64,000 bases of DNA from the NCBI GenBank assembly GCA_001632425.1, contig KV425618.1, positions 110,257-174,256 on the forward strand, in the 5' to 3' direction. Positions 46,119 to 59,444 of this stretch are shown piece after piece. The first letter of the stretch is position 1, and every line of letters begins with the position of its first letter. Below the pieces are notes generated by a model. It was not told the origin of the DNA and made no database searches. It was given only the letters and a program-made list of their open reading frames with translations. A program made the position numbers and the translations under genes. The stretch comes from Neolentinus lepideus HHB14362 ss-1. Lineage: Eukaryota; Basidiomycota; Agaricomycetes; Gloeophyllales; Gloeophyllaceae.

Positions 46119-47606
46119 CTAGATCCAGTCCTCCTGACCTGGCATCCTGACGGCGGGAGACGACCTCCTCGGGGTGTACAGGTTGTACCTGCCGACGAAG
46201 ATGTGGGGAATGATCGGGCGCTTGGTCTCCTTCTCGGCCTTGACCTGGGGGAGCTCGCGAGGGCGAGGGGTGAACCGAACGGCGTCACTCTGGAGCGGCG
46301 TGCCCGGAGCGAAAGAGTCGGGTCCAGAGTGGTGCAGCTGCAGATCGGTGAGGTCGATGCTGGGCGCGCTTGGGAGTACTTTCTTTTCGTCCTTGACAGA
46401 GAATGATTGACCTGCTTCAGCGAGTGCGAGAGCGTCGGCCACGGTGAGTTCCATAGTGATGTCTTCTTCTTCCAAGAAGCTGTGATCGGCGATGCGAGTT
46501 TTGTCATCGTCCGAAGCGGTGGTGGAGCTGTCGGAAAGTGCACCGGGCATAGTAGGAACGTCATCTTCTTCTTCCTCTGCGATGGTCGACAGGCCTGAAA
46601 CGGGAGGGACGGCATCGCCTCCGAAGACTGACCTGCGGGCAGAAGCAGCAATATTGGCGGCGTCGATGACCCAGTGGGAAACGAAGTTGAAGGGGGCGAG
46701 AAAAGATCCAGCGGAATGTGTCTGAGCTTCTACGTCGGCATGGTTGTCTGTCTCCTTGTCACTCTCCATCTCTGCCTCCATCCGCTCGTCGACCTTCTCC
46801 TGGTGTACCCACAGCCAGTCGATCCAAGAAATGACGGTCAGCCGCCGAGGGTCCTGCGGTGCGATCTCAGACACCATGTTATGGCCGACGTCCATGACGG
46901 TTGAGGGCAATGGGAGGATGGCGCCGGAGGGGGAAGTGAGCGCTATTGAGGGCCGTATCCGCAGGACACGGAGAACGCTGTTCCCAACGCCGGCGAAGAA
47001 CCAGCGAACGGAGACATTCTGTATTGCAGGTTCAGCGAGTGGACTTAGGTGGACAAAGCCATGTGACGTACTCTTTGTGCGAGCCAGGTGCGGACCATGG
47101 ACTGCCTCTCTTTCCAAGTCTGGCGTCCTTCTTCCTGGGCCTCCTGCAGGATGGCTTGGTGTGAGCCATCAAGTTACACTTCTGTCATATCGTGAACGTA
47201 CCGATACTTCATTCTTGGCGGCAGACTGAGAGGGAACCTTTCGGACAATGCGGTTGAACATGGAGAACAATTTCTTCATCCGTGTTCCCGTTTCATATGA
47301 CTTCTCTTCTACGAACTGATTTTCTGTCAGTGACAGAAGAACGCTACGGCTGCGTCATGGACGTACCAGCACCTCGGTTTTGGGCACTACCTTTGCACGG
47401 TACACGCAAGGAGCACGAGCCATTTGACGAGGTTCTGTGTCATAGCTCGGGAAGCAAGTCGCCCAGTACTTGGCGAGGGAGGCAATGACGAGTATCATAA
47501 AGAGGAAGCCCATAAAGATGGCAACCCCGGTGTTAACACCTTCGGGCTCTTGGGGAGCGGAGGAGTTGTTGGCAGCGATGTTGGCAGTGGCAGTGGAGGC
47601 GTACAT
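46119..47606 (-). CDS. Single-pass membrane protein with acidic tail, paralogue B
   Basis: Four exons (47606-47367, 47315-47202, 47143-47072, 47018-46119), phase 0, give 441 residues. The hydrophobic helix at about residues 22-45 (GVAIFMGFLFMILVIASLAK) is followed by YWATCFPSYD, as in paralogue A. Then come a basic linker (RMKKLFSMFNRIVRK), VRWFFAGVGNSVLRVLRIR, APQDPRRLTVISW, DDKTRIADHSFLEEEDITME, a Leu/Ala patch absent from A (ELTVADALALAEAGQSF), and the shared end FVGRYNLYTP, then GQEDWI. The intron that splits exons 2 and 3 in paralogue A is absent here: the codons run straight on. Both copies keep open frames over 430 codons, which argues that both are or were recently functional. Confidence 0.75.
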
Positions 47607-47740
47607 TGTTGATGAAGAACAAGATACTATGGTGGACTGTGCGCAAATAGCTGGGATTTTATACTGCTGTGGACGCAGTCAGCCAGCATGGCTGACCGCG
47701 GTTGACGCGACCTGGCTGACAGTGTTAGCTGCAACATCCG

Positions 47741-49856
<2,116 letters not shown>

Positions 49857-50609
49857 TGCGACGCTTCATCCTGACCACTGGCTGCAAATTGGATAGTACG
49901 TTTCTGAGGGATTCTTTATGGAAGAGCATCATTCAATCCGTCACCATTCACTGATGAACATTCGGCATATCTGCATCTTCTGTAATTCCATTGTAAAATT
50001 ACAAGCAGAACCTGAAAACGATGCAGAGTCTGGGAACCAAGCACTCCTCTAGGCGTGATCAACTCCTGCTTCTCATTATTTGCTCGACCTCGGTACCCTT
50101 ATTCACTCATATGACTAGGTTATGACAAGTGTATCCAAGAACACCGTGCTTCTACCCCAAGCCCGATACTGTCAACGGTAAATCAGATACGTAACGGAAA
50201 GCAAGGCTCTTTACTCTGTTGGTGTTCTGTTGCACGTAACACTCTATTGCGCATTCTACTTGACGAAGTACTTACCTTGGCATCGTGTTATATCGCGTGG
50301 AGAGATTAGCTGGCCAATAGTCGACTTCCGATCTTCAAAAAGCTCTCCTAGGCCTGGTAGACTATAGTGATAACGGCCTGCCAAGTCTGCCTTGACCGTA
50401 TGACGGCTTTACGATGCTAGAGAAGAGCGTGAGCTGCCCAGCATGTAATCGTGCATGCTAACAACATATCAACGAAGATTATGTGCGTTCGGTGTAGCCT
50501 TATTGCCTTGAAATAGGTCTTTGTCGGGAGTCTTCCCAGCTATTGTCGTGAATAGTAGACATGATGATGTATAAAGACAATGAAATACAGCAGATCTATC
50601 ACAGGTACA
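49857..50609. other. Intergenic stretch between convergent genes
   Basis: About 750 bases, 3' flanks of FUR1 and of the synthetase. Nothing supported. Confidence 0.45.
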
Positions 50610-53600
50610 TCATACGATCCCTAATTCTTGAGCCTCCTTGAATTCCTTTAGATACAGACGCTTCGTGGCTCCCGGGAAAAGGGAGAGTCTTGCGTAACCA
50701 CTTCGAATGAGGGGATCCTCGATGGCCATGAGCTTCAAGATCTTAGGGTTAGGTGCAACATGGATTTTCGCTGCGACTGAGGCAAACTGAGGCAAGGTTG
50801 TAACAGCTTTCTCAAGTCTGGTCGACAAGACGTATGGTATAGTATACCTGATATGTGATTAGAGGGCATCATTACCAAGATATCGGAGGCATACCGATCC
50901 TGCTCGATCTTCAATGTATTAACCCGGTGGGTGGTCGCGACTAACCGTCCTCCAGTTAACTTCATGAGTTGCATGCCTATTCCATACTGAGTAATTCGCG
51001 ATAACGGGCATGAAGGAGATACAGACCGATATTACACACAACGCCACCCTCGACCATAGGAATATCAATCCACCGACCAGCATGATTCTGGACTTGAAGC
51101 CCCGGGCGTGATTGTATCAAGCAGGTAACGAAAGTGGAAGGATCTCGATGTTCATGCATTCCTTGTGCAAATCCATTCGTAGCCTTTTGGCGAATCTCAG
51201 GTGTAACAGGGAAGTAGTGCCAGATAGCGCTGTTGAACTCCACCTTCTGAGGGAAATACTCGTTTAGGATTGATTCTTGAATCTCCAGCAACTTGCAAAT
51301 ATGCCGGTTCAAGATGATATTGAGCTCGTGGTAGCGTTTGAATAGAGTATCTATTCGCTCTCGGAAGAGTGGCAGGTCATTTTCTTTCGGCCATTGATTT
51401 GGACCTTCAATACAACGAATAAATGACGGATTAGCTAGATGTGCAACAAAACCTACCTTGGTGGAGACGAAGCCAAAACGGTATGGTCGGGTCACTAGGA
51501 TCTCCTGGAATCGGCATCTCCGCGCCAAAGCGATAGGCCTCTGCATGAGCCTACCGTGAATTCAGCGGCTAGCCAGTGGAATGGCTACAAAGCAGTCTTG
51601 CTTACCTTGTGACTGCCGTCGATAGTATCCGCTCTAAAATATCCTCGTAGTGAATAGGAATTTCCCGTTCCAAGCGAATCCTTCCAATCCTGTGGTTTGT
51701 TGAATAGGACTTCTGCAAGAGTAAATAGCTCCTTCTGGAAACCGGCCTCGAACCCGGGGACGTTCTTGAAGACAAGAAAGCCCACGTCCTCCAGAGCGAA
51801 CTTGAGCTGTTGGAAATAGGTATCTTCGTCCTCATTGGCAAGAGAGAAATCAATGACGGGCACGGTGTCGAAATCGACCTTGGTCAAGGGGGTTGCAGGC
51901 CCACACTCGCTTCTTTTCAGAGCTTCCCTGAGTTTACCAGCGAAAGAATGGACGTGTTCTTCTGAGAGCATGGTATAATGTTCACCATCGACATCCACCA
52001 GTTCAAACCTATCTCCGCCGAAGTCCTTCCACTCGGAGAGCCTGTTGTGTTTGTATTGCTCTCGAGTCCCCATGGAGGGTAACGGGACTGCGCAGAAGAC
52101 GGTAGTCAAGGCACTTCTAACGCAAGATTGAGGCTGGAAGCCGCGACCGGTGCGATTAATCTGGTAAGCAACGTTTACCCATCTTGCGAATGCTGCAACA
52201 TCTAAGTTCAGCTCTGAGATCCGTTTTTGATCGCAGCGCTCGAAAACAAATTCGATAATTGTTCTCGAGGATCGTGGTTCAGTATCGCTAACCACAACAT
52301 CTGGAAAGGCCTGTCGAAGCGTATGTCTCATGGGATCCATGGCCGCGGACGGAATGAGAGAAAGGAACATCACAATGTTGAGGAGTACTTCGGTCCAAAT
52401 GAGTTCCTGCATGCGAAACTGGATGTGAGGTGGCAAGTTCATGATCCCCAGCCACGACACATACTTCCCTTTTAATTCCAGCTTCTTCGCAATCTCGAAG
52501 GCGATTGCTCCGCCATAGCTATAACCAGCGATATTGTACGGTCCCTCCTGGCAACAGCGCTCGATGGCAGTAGTATAACAATCGACCATTTCCATCAAAG
52601 TGGTGAATGGAGAGTCCTCGTACTCGAAACCCTTCGCTCGGAGGGCGTACACGGGCCGATCGTCCGCGAGGACTCGCGCTAGGTTGATGAACACTAGTAT
52701 TTCGCCAATGCCGGGATGAACAAGGAACAAAGGGGGCTTCGATCCAGCAGCATGGAGGCAGACCAACGGCTGATACGCCACTGCGGCGGATATTGGTGAC
52801 TGTGTCTTCAGCTGATCCAGATAATCACATAGCTGTCCGAGGACAGGCCTTTGCAAGAGTTCTATGGTTGGAATCTCCCTTATCGAGAGGCGCTCCCGCA
52901 GTAGCTGCTTCAAGCGCATCAGGTGCATCGAGGAAGCGCCTAAGTCGAAGAGACTCTGATTGCGGCTCAGAGCCGTAGGTTCGAGGTTGAATACCTCGGA
53001 AATGGACTCAGCCACGAGGTACTGCATCGGGTGCGTCAAATCAAGTGCCACCGCCACATTTCCACTCGCCTGACTGTCCTCGAACTCTTTGAATTCGCCA
53101 GCGAGGTATGACTTGGCCAGGCCTGACCGGGAAACCTTCCCGAGTGCTGTCTTTGCAAAATACTTCGGTGGAAATGCAAGTACTGCGTGAGGTGCGCGCG
53201 AGCAGAAAACAATGCATCGGGCTTTGATTGCACTATTCGTTGCAACGACGCTGTCCAAGGCGGTACCATCAGGACTTTCACTCGTGACGAGAACATGCTG
53301 ATAGAAGACGGCGTAAGTCTCTGTATCAGCACCGCCAGTACGCATAGCGCAGACGAGTACAGACGACTGTGCGATTCCCTCAATACTGGCATCCTCGATG
53401 TAATGTTCAAAGTTCACGCATGCATACTTGACCCCGTTGATATTGAGGTTGTCCTTGTCTCTTCCAGCCAAATAAAGATTGTCGTCAACATCCAAGTAGG
53501 CAAGGTCGCCCGTTATGAACCACCCATCTGAGGTGAACGCTTCTGACGTGGCCGAAGAGTTGTTATAATAGTCCTTGAACACGGTGGGTCCTTTCACTTG

Positions 53601-54899
53601 GAGAGAGCCCGTTTTCATGGGAGCGCAAACGAGGCTGGTGGATAGCTCTACCACGCGCATGGATATTCCATTGCAACATTTCCCGAGAGAGACGAACTGC
53701 GACGGGAAAGTAGAAAAGTCGCGTGGAATGGGTCTTGTGTCGTATATACTTCCGGCCTGACCATGCATATTGAGAATGTCCGTCAGATACCAAGAAGCTA
53801 TTTCACTCACACAAGTCTCACTCATGCCGAAGCCAGCTCGAAGTGCATTCCGCGGAGCACCGCAACTCTCCATAAGATCGGTGAAAGCCATCGCAGACCT
53901 AATTGGTACAGCTTCTCCGCCGGTGATGAACGCTTTCATTTTGGATAAATCAGTCTGCTCAAGCTTCACGACGCTCCCGTATTCACAGATCTTGGCAAGC
54001 AGAAAGTTAGGGCTATAGGTATAGGCAATCTTGTATTGACTGCATAGACGAAGCAGTTTGACTGGTTCACAGATTATTTCGGAGGAGGCAATGTGGTATT
54101 GGCTAGGAACGGTTGTTAGGATGATACTTGCGCTACAGAACTGTCAACAATACCTAGCATCAACTTCGAGGGCATGCAAATGCACTTCGGACAGACATGC
54201 AACGTGATCGAAGGCGATCCAATTTAGGAAAGGATCGGTCGACTTCGTGCCATGGTGAGCAATCTTGCCACGAACGGCTGGTAACAGGTTGCTGTGCCGA
54301 AGCGTGACCGCCTTGGGATTTCCAGTGGAACCCGACGTAAGCATGAAGCAGACGATATCGTCGGGATCTGGTTTCCAATCAGGGAATATAGTGGCTCTAA
54401 CATTAGAAACTGGTAAATCTTCGGCGGAAATAACTTTGAGGTCCGTGGTGAGGTTTCGGATAATATCCGCAGTTTCAGCGGTCGTCACAACGATGGGGTT
54501 ATGAAAGAGCTCTTGCAGGTGCTTGAACAGCGCTATCTGTCGAGCCGGGTCGGGATGTAGGGCAGGTAATGGGCAGATAGGAATTCCCGCTATATGGTCG
54601 CCAGTTAAACATGTGAATTGCAATAGACGGCGCAACTCACCGAGGCAACAGGCCCAGAAGAAGACTACATGATGTTCGTGGTCGGGAAAACTTGTGAGGA
54701 CAATGTCTACTCCGTGCTGTTGTATCCCACTAGTAAGAAGTCGGAATGCGTAGTTGCGAGCCTCTCCAATGAGTTGGTCATAAGACCACGAATTTAAACT
54801 GTTGGAGCTCAAGAAGACAAGTCTAGAATGCGATCCACTGGATCTTGAGTAGAGCAGCTCTGGAATAGTAGCCGGAAGCGATTCGCCAGTGAAAGACAT
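50610..54899 (-). CDS. Quinone-synthetase-like A-T-TE protein fused to a C-terminal Fe(II)/2-oxoglutarate dioxygenase domain
   Basis: Seven exons (54899-54641, 54589-54154, 54102-51606, 51550-51457, 51404-51027, 50976-50895, 50847-50610) give 1327 residues with every junction in frame. Adenylation domain: MLTSGSTGNPKAV near residue 170, FLNWIAFDHVACLSEVHLHA (the quinone-synthetase wording), AGFGMSETCVSE, WFITGDLAYLD and LYLAGRDKDNLNINGVKYA. Carrier domain: SLFDLGASSMH, Ser near 621. Thioesterase: FLVHPGIGE, IAGYSYGGAIA (Ser near 758), DGEHYTML. From about residue 979 there is a non-haem dioxygenase N-terminal part (VPVIDFS, FALEDVGFLVFKNVPGF). The oxygenase core follows: HEHRDPSTF near 1180, LTGGRLVATTHRVN near 1238 and DRYTIPYVLS, i.e. 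H-x-D...H with R-x-T in place of R-x-S. A-T-TE enzymes dimerise aryl pyruvates to terphenylquinones or furanones. Fusion and adjacent methyltransferase suggest tailoring of that product. Confidence 0.92.
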
Positions 54900-54969
54900 G
54901 GAAAATGTGATGGATTCATGATATCTACCAACTTACTTTATGGCTAATCCCTGATACTAGACTTACTGT

Positions 54970-55124
54970 CACTTATGACACTTTTCCGAGCTTATGTGAA
55001 CATAGCTTAATCCACTGAAGGGACTTAAGCTACTTATATGGCTGCATATAGGCCGAAAGGCTTGCTTGGTTAAACCTGAGGAGCATTGAAGCATTTCAGT
55101 TATATCAAATAAGTGTCATAAGTG
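54970..55124. repeat. 14-bp inverted repeat in the divergent promoter
   Basis: CACTTATGACACTT at 54970-54983 and its exact complement AAGTGTCATAAGTG at 55111-55124. Between them lies a further GCTTAA..TTAAGC pair. The span starts 71 bp from the synthetase ATG. It could be paired transcription-factor sites or a 155-bp MITE. Confidence 0.7.
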
Positions 55125-55796
55125 TGATAAGGACCAAACTGATTGATCCTCATAAGATGAACAGTGTTGAGACCAGTGGTCACGCTGCGCTTGTGCTAGC
55201 TAGATATCATTGTGATGGTGGAAGTACAAGAAAGACGCTGCAATTTTTAGACACCGAGCCTAAGTCGGCATTATCCGGACCAATCATATTTTGTGTCTTC
55301 TCGTTCGGTGCTCCCAGTCATCAGAAAACATTCGGACTTGCAAGAGCCGTTACGACAATGCATAGGGGAATTAACGGATTTTCTTTGGCCTGCTACCTTT
55401 GCCCCTGAGCTAAGTGTTCCAAGCACTTAATTTAGTAGCACTAGCCGTTCACTTCCGTCACGGTGATTCAGGAGCCCCGCATATCGTCCGCGCGGTCGTG
55501 CCAATGAGCTACACACTGGCAGTACTTCTGCGCGATCCTGATGACAAGGTCCTGGGGAATTCCGGGCTTCCGAGTCGTATCCGGCGAAGATGTCAGCACT
55601 GTCACCCCGTTTCAGATACAACTGTTCAGGGCTCGCATTCATCTATCACCACAATCTACAATGATGCCCTCTGGAGATCCTATCATTGCTGTTCTCAACT
55701 TGAAGGTTCCGCGGATTTCGGGTCTACTGCAACATCGTGAATCTGGTACAATCCGACTCCACTTCTGTCCGACACCTTGCTACGTCTAGAGCAGTC

Positions 55797-57304
55797 ATGA
55801 GTGACATCCGCACCGATCCTGTTGTTCTGGCCCAAGAATTAGTCCAACAAGTGCTGTCCCTCGGTAATGCACGAATCGACCGAAGTGCTGACGAACCAAA
55901 TGACCACGCCGTGAGGAACCGAATCCAAAATATCTGTGATGACTTGCTGCGGAACGTCCTTGGTCCAATGGAGTATACTGCTCTTCTCGCCAGTAAGCTT
56001 GTGCCTCTCCGTCAGTGTGTGGAAAGGTCATCTCATGACATTTATATGACCAGCATCCTGTCATGAGAGTCAAGCTCTCTATTTTGTAACGGTTATTGGC
56101 ATTCCAGATTTTATTGGAGATGAAACAGCAACCCTTGACGAACTGGGCCGGAAAGCTGGGGTCTCAACCCGATCCCTAGGGATGCAAATATTTTTCCTCG
56201 CATCCATTCTCATGAACTGATACCCATATCACAGGAGTGGCAATGAGCTGTCTCCTTGGCCACGGTTATTTCGAGGAAATAGGAGAATTCGGCTCACGGA
56301 TGTACCGCAACAACTCATTTTCCAACATTCTTAGGGAAAGCCATCAGACAACTATGAAGGATGCAGTGGGATTCATGTACGTTCCGCTTATAGAAGAGTC
56401 CTGAATCAATCACGACGTCAATTAGAGGCGACGAGGCCTACAAGGCTTCCTCACGCCTGCTAGACGCAGCCAAAGAAACCCCTGGAGAGGAAAAGAAGCT
56501 CCCTGGAGTAAACCTCGCATTCGGATTTGACATGTCTATTTTCGAATGGATGTCGAAACCTGAAGAAGCATGGCGAGGTCAACGACTAGGAAAAGCGATG
56601 CAACAGCTGCATCGTATGGCCAACGGAAATGTACCATTGGGTGAGAACTTTATGCTACCCAAGGCCAGCACAGGTTCTGAGATAATCTAATATTTGATAG
56701 ATTACAATTGGGGTGCCCTCCAGTCCCCCATTGTTGACATCGGGGGCGGAATCGGGTCTCTGGAGATGGCTCTGCTCAAACACGAAGCAAATTCCTCTCT
56801 CGACTTCATCCTCTTTGATATTCCCCGGACGATCGAGGATGCAAAGAAGGTTAGTAGGTCAGTTCCTGTGGCTGCGCCACGATCAAGGGTCCTCCTAACT
56901 CAACTTGAGCACAGGTATGGAGCGCTCAGGCACCCTCAGAGTCCTCCCGTGTCTCCTTTGTCTCTGGAAGCTTCATGGTTGCCGATGATCTTCCGAAAGG
57001 TCATCCGACCTACGTCGTGCGTCATGTCCTGCACGACTGGACGGACGATGAAGCCGTGGCAATCCTGAGCAACGTCCGAGCAGTGATGGAACCTGCCAGT
57101 CGCCTCGTCGTCTGCGAGATGCTTCTGCATCCGGACGCTAGCCGGTTCGTCCGCACAATCAGCATGCAGTTGTTGGCGCTCAATAATGGTATCACGAGGA
57201 CGCAAGGAGAGATGATGCAGCTAGTCGAGAAGGCGGGGTTCAAGATTACTAAAGTGAACTACATGAGAGCTGCAGATTCTATTATAGAAGCTGTCATCTC
57301 GTAG
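55797..57304 (+). CDS. COMT-type O-methyltransferase with one non-GT splice donor
   Basis: SAM-dependent methyltransferase for small aromatic or polyketide hydroxyls. Six exons (55797-55992, 56075-56179, 56235-56376, 56426-56640, 56701-56849, 56915-57304) give 398 residues if all introns are removed. Motifs: a winged-helix-like N-terminal part (GDETATLDELGRKAGVSTRS), the SAM site SPIVDIGGGIGSLEMALLKH, FVSGSFMVADDLP and the catalytic HVLHDWTDDEA, then EMLLHPDASR. The intron after SLG (56180-56234) must be removed to keep frame but begins GG instead of GT; without splicing, a stop follows after 14 codons. So the gene is either spliced unusually or newly broken. The second intron ends in AAG. 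It is transcribed away from the A-T-TE-dioxygenase gene across about 900 bp, a typical cluster arrangement; its product would be the natural substrate. Confidence 0.8.
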
Positions 57305-57587
57305 TTATCTATGACCATCATGAGCTAGCTTGACTCTAGCCACTTACCCGTGATTGCATGAACCACCAGCCTCCCCGATCATATCGAAACAGAGCCCCCC
57401 GACCTGATTTAGATGTTGAGTCCACAAGCCTTATCTCGTTATGTGAGTCTACATGTCTCGTCGTACGGCAAGCGGTATATATTATAGATCGCGGTCATCA
57501 TATCGATATTGAGTGTAACCTAACACTAGGTACCAAGATAATCCACAAAAAGCTCAACACACATGGAACGCTCGCAAGACCAGAAAC

Positions 57588-58594
57588 TTATGACATGTCG
57601 TAGGGCGAATACTTCCAATACCTAAACAGACGGTCAGAAACTTCAGGGAGAACGTGTATTGTGTACTGACCCAGAATACCTCCTGGCTAACACGTATGGA
57701 ATGACAAGCTTGCGGAGTACCCATTGCATTTGTGGCCAGGTGTCCTTCAGCTCAGCAGGTGTGTGGCTGCGCATGTACGGGACTAGGAGAAACGGATCGC
57801 CGTGCGCCTTGACGTATTTCTGGAGGTCGGCGTCAAGCTTGACCATTACCTGTACATCGAATACTTTCATTTTGTCTGGGGTGATATGCTCGATTTCCTC
57901 ATCAAGGTGCTGATACTAACAAAGGTATAAGTTTTAATGTAGCACCAGCGAGCTGAGACTCACGAGGGGCTCCTTGAAGCTTGTCATCAGGCTCTTCAAC
58001 TTCGCAGGGTCGAACTCCGAGTGGTCGTCTTTGGCTTTGTGGATGATATCTAGTATTTCGTCCAAGTGGTGATGTATGACCTTGTGCTGTTCAATCTCAC
58101 GCGAGAAATCCAGTTTGGTGTTCAGAACAGGAAACACAACTTCTTCCTGCACATCGTTTCAATTTCACATTTAAACGATAATATAAGATCATTATGGTCT
58201 ATTTAAGCTGATTTAAGCTGGTGGGCTTCACTCACCTCGCTATCATGGTGACCAGCTATGGAGACAGCCCATGCTTCGCAGTAACCCATAAAGTTCGTGA
58301 GGTCATGGAATGGCGGGTTGTCAAGGCGGGCTAGGATATTTTCATATCCGAGTTTGAAAGTGTTATGCGCTATGGATAGCGAGTTAAAAGTCTGCTACAT
58401 GGTTGTAACGACCACGTACCAGGTACCATGTCATAGTGGAGATATTCATAAGGATCCGTTGGGCGAACCATGACTTGCGCGGGAGAGAGCACGACCAAGG
58501 GAGCAGGTGTCGAGAGACAGAAGTACTTGGAGGGGCCTGAAATACCTATGACGATGGAAACACGCCCAGTAGCATGTGAATTGGTGTCGTACAT
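57588..58594 (-). CDS. Hemerythrin (HHE cation-binding) domain protein
   Basis: Four-helix di-iron fold that binds oxygen or iron; fungal members are of unknown role. Five exons (58594-58420, 58369-58236, 58146-57964, 57915-57680, 57621-57588) give 253 residues. The metal-ligand pattern is visible in order: HYDMVPAHNTFKLGYEN, GYCEAWAVSIAGHHDSEEE (HH..E), EQHKVIHHHLDEILD, then LYQHLDEEIEHI near the end. The tail RYWKYSPYDMS is gained by the last splice; without it the frame adds an unlikely SGSVHNTRSP. The start at 58594 gives a 40-residue lead before PTDPYEYL; a shorter start at the internal Met of MVRPTDP is equally possible. It lies tail-to-tail with the methyltransferase; a pathway link is not implied. 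Confidence 0.85.
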
Positions 58595-59444
58595 TTAGTG
58601 CGATAATGAAGCAAACACAGCCCCAGCTGCTCTAGATGCAGCGGCTGCAATCACGCCCGTCGGTCGAGTTCAGGCAAGACGGTACCTAGAACGGACGATA
58701 CGACCATGCTATTTGCGGAAAGACTGGCATCCTTTTGTTATTGATTTCTGTGGCTAGGAGAGAGAACGTTCTGTGTTGCCTCTGTGTTGCTCTTCGGCTG
58801 GGCTCCGGGTCCAAAATGATTCCCACGGCACATTAATATGATGGTGTGGCGGGGGGTGACCCCCAGTCAAAATCGACAAGATAGCCAGCGATTGCCAGAG
58901 ATCGATTGGGATTTCTCCGTAATATAATCGCTGGTAATCAAAAGTGGTACTATAAACCTTTTCAGGTATTGGCAGGGATTGCCGTAGATATCATCCATAC
59001 ATCCTACACGTGTGTATCGCGCTGCAGAATACACCTAGATACAGGACAATGTGTGATAATCTCGAGTAATCCATGCCCTCCCCTGGGTCCCTGACCGCCT
59101 CAATATCCAGCTTTTGTACAAAATAATCCATTTACAGTGATACACAGCGATGCAAAAGAATACACAGCGATTAAAAACAACAAACACTGTAGCTACGCGA
59201 ATCTTTTGGATCCCCCCCGATGCTCCACGATCACTCACGATTGTCTGTGATTCCTTCATATCTTCCCTATCCTCCTTCCCGGTACCCACACATTCCTCCC
59301 TCCCATTCCCCTCCCGTATCGTACAAACGCAGGTCTTCTATAGCTTGTGATCTCGACAGAATGCACCAGAAAGGACTTGTCTAGGGAAGTATGAGCTCTA
59401 GCTGCGAGATAAAGAATAGGACATACCATTTGCACGGAGAATTT
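58595..59444. other. Intergenic region with short repeated words
   Basis: CCAGCGATT (58885-58893) is mirrored by AATCGCTGG (58926-58934), and ATACACAGCGAT occurs twice in direct orientation 20 bp apart (59140 and 59160). The shared core CAGCGAT resembles subterminal transposase-binding repeats. It lies 3' of the transposon-type gene at 61790-59445. No gene seen. Confidence 0.45.

Larger units (their letters stand above)
45297..47740 (-). repeat. Inverted segmental duplication, copy B
   Basis: Reverse-oriented counterpart of 27050-29475 (see that entry). Homology on this side fades beyond the promoter block near 47740 and after the stop of the second gene at 45300. Confidence 0.85.
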
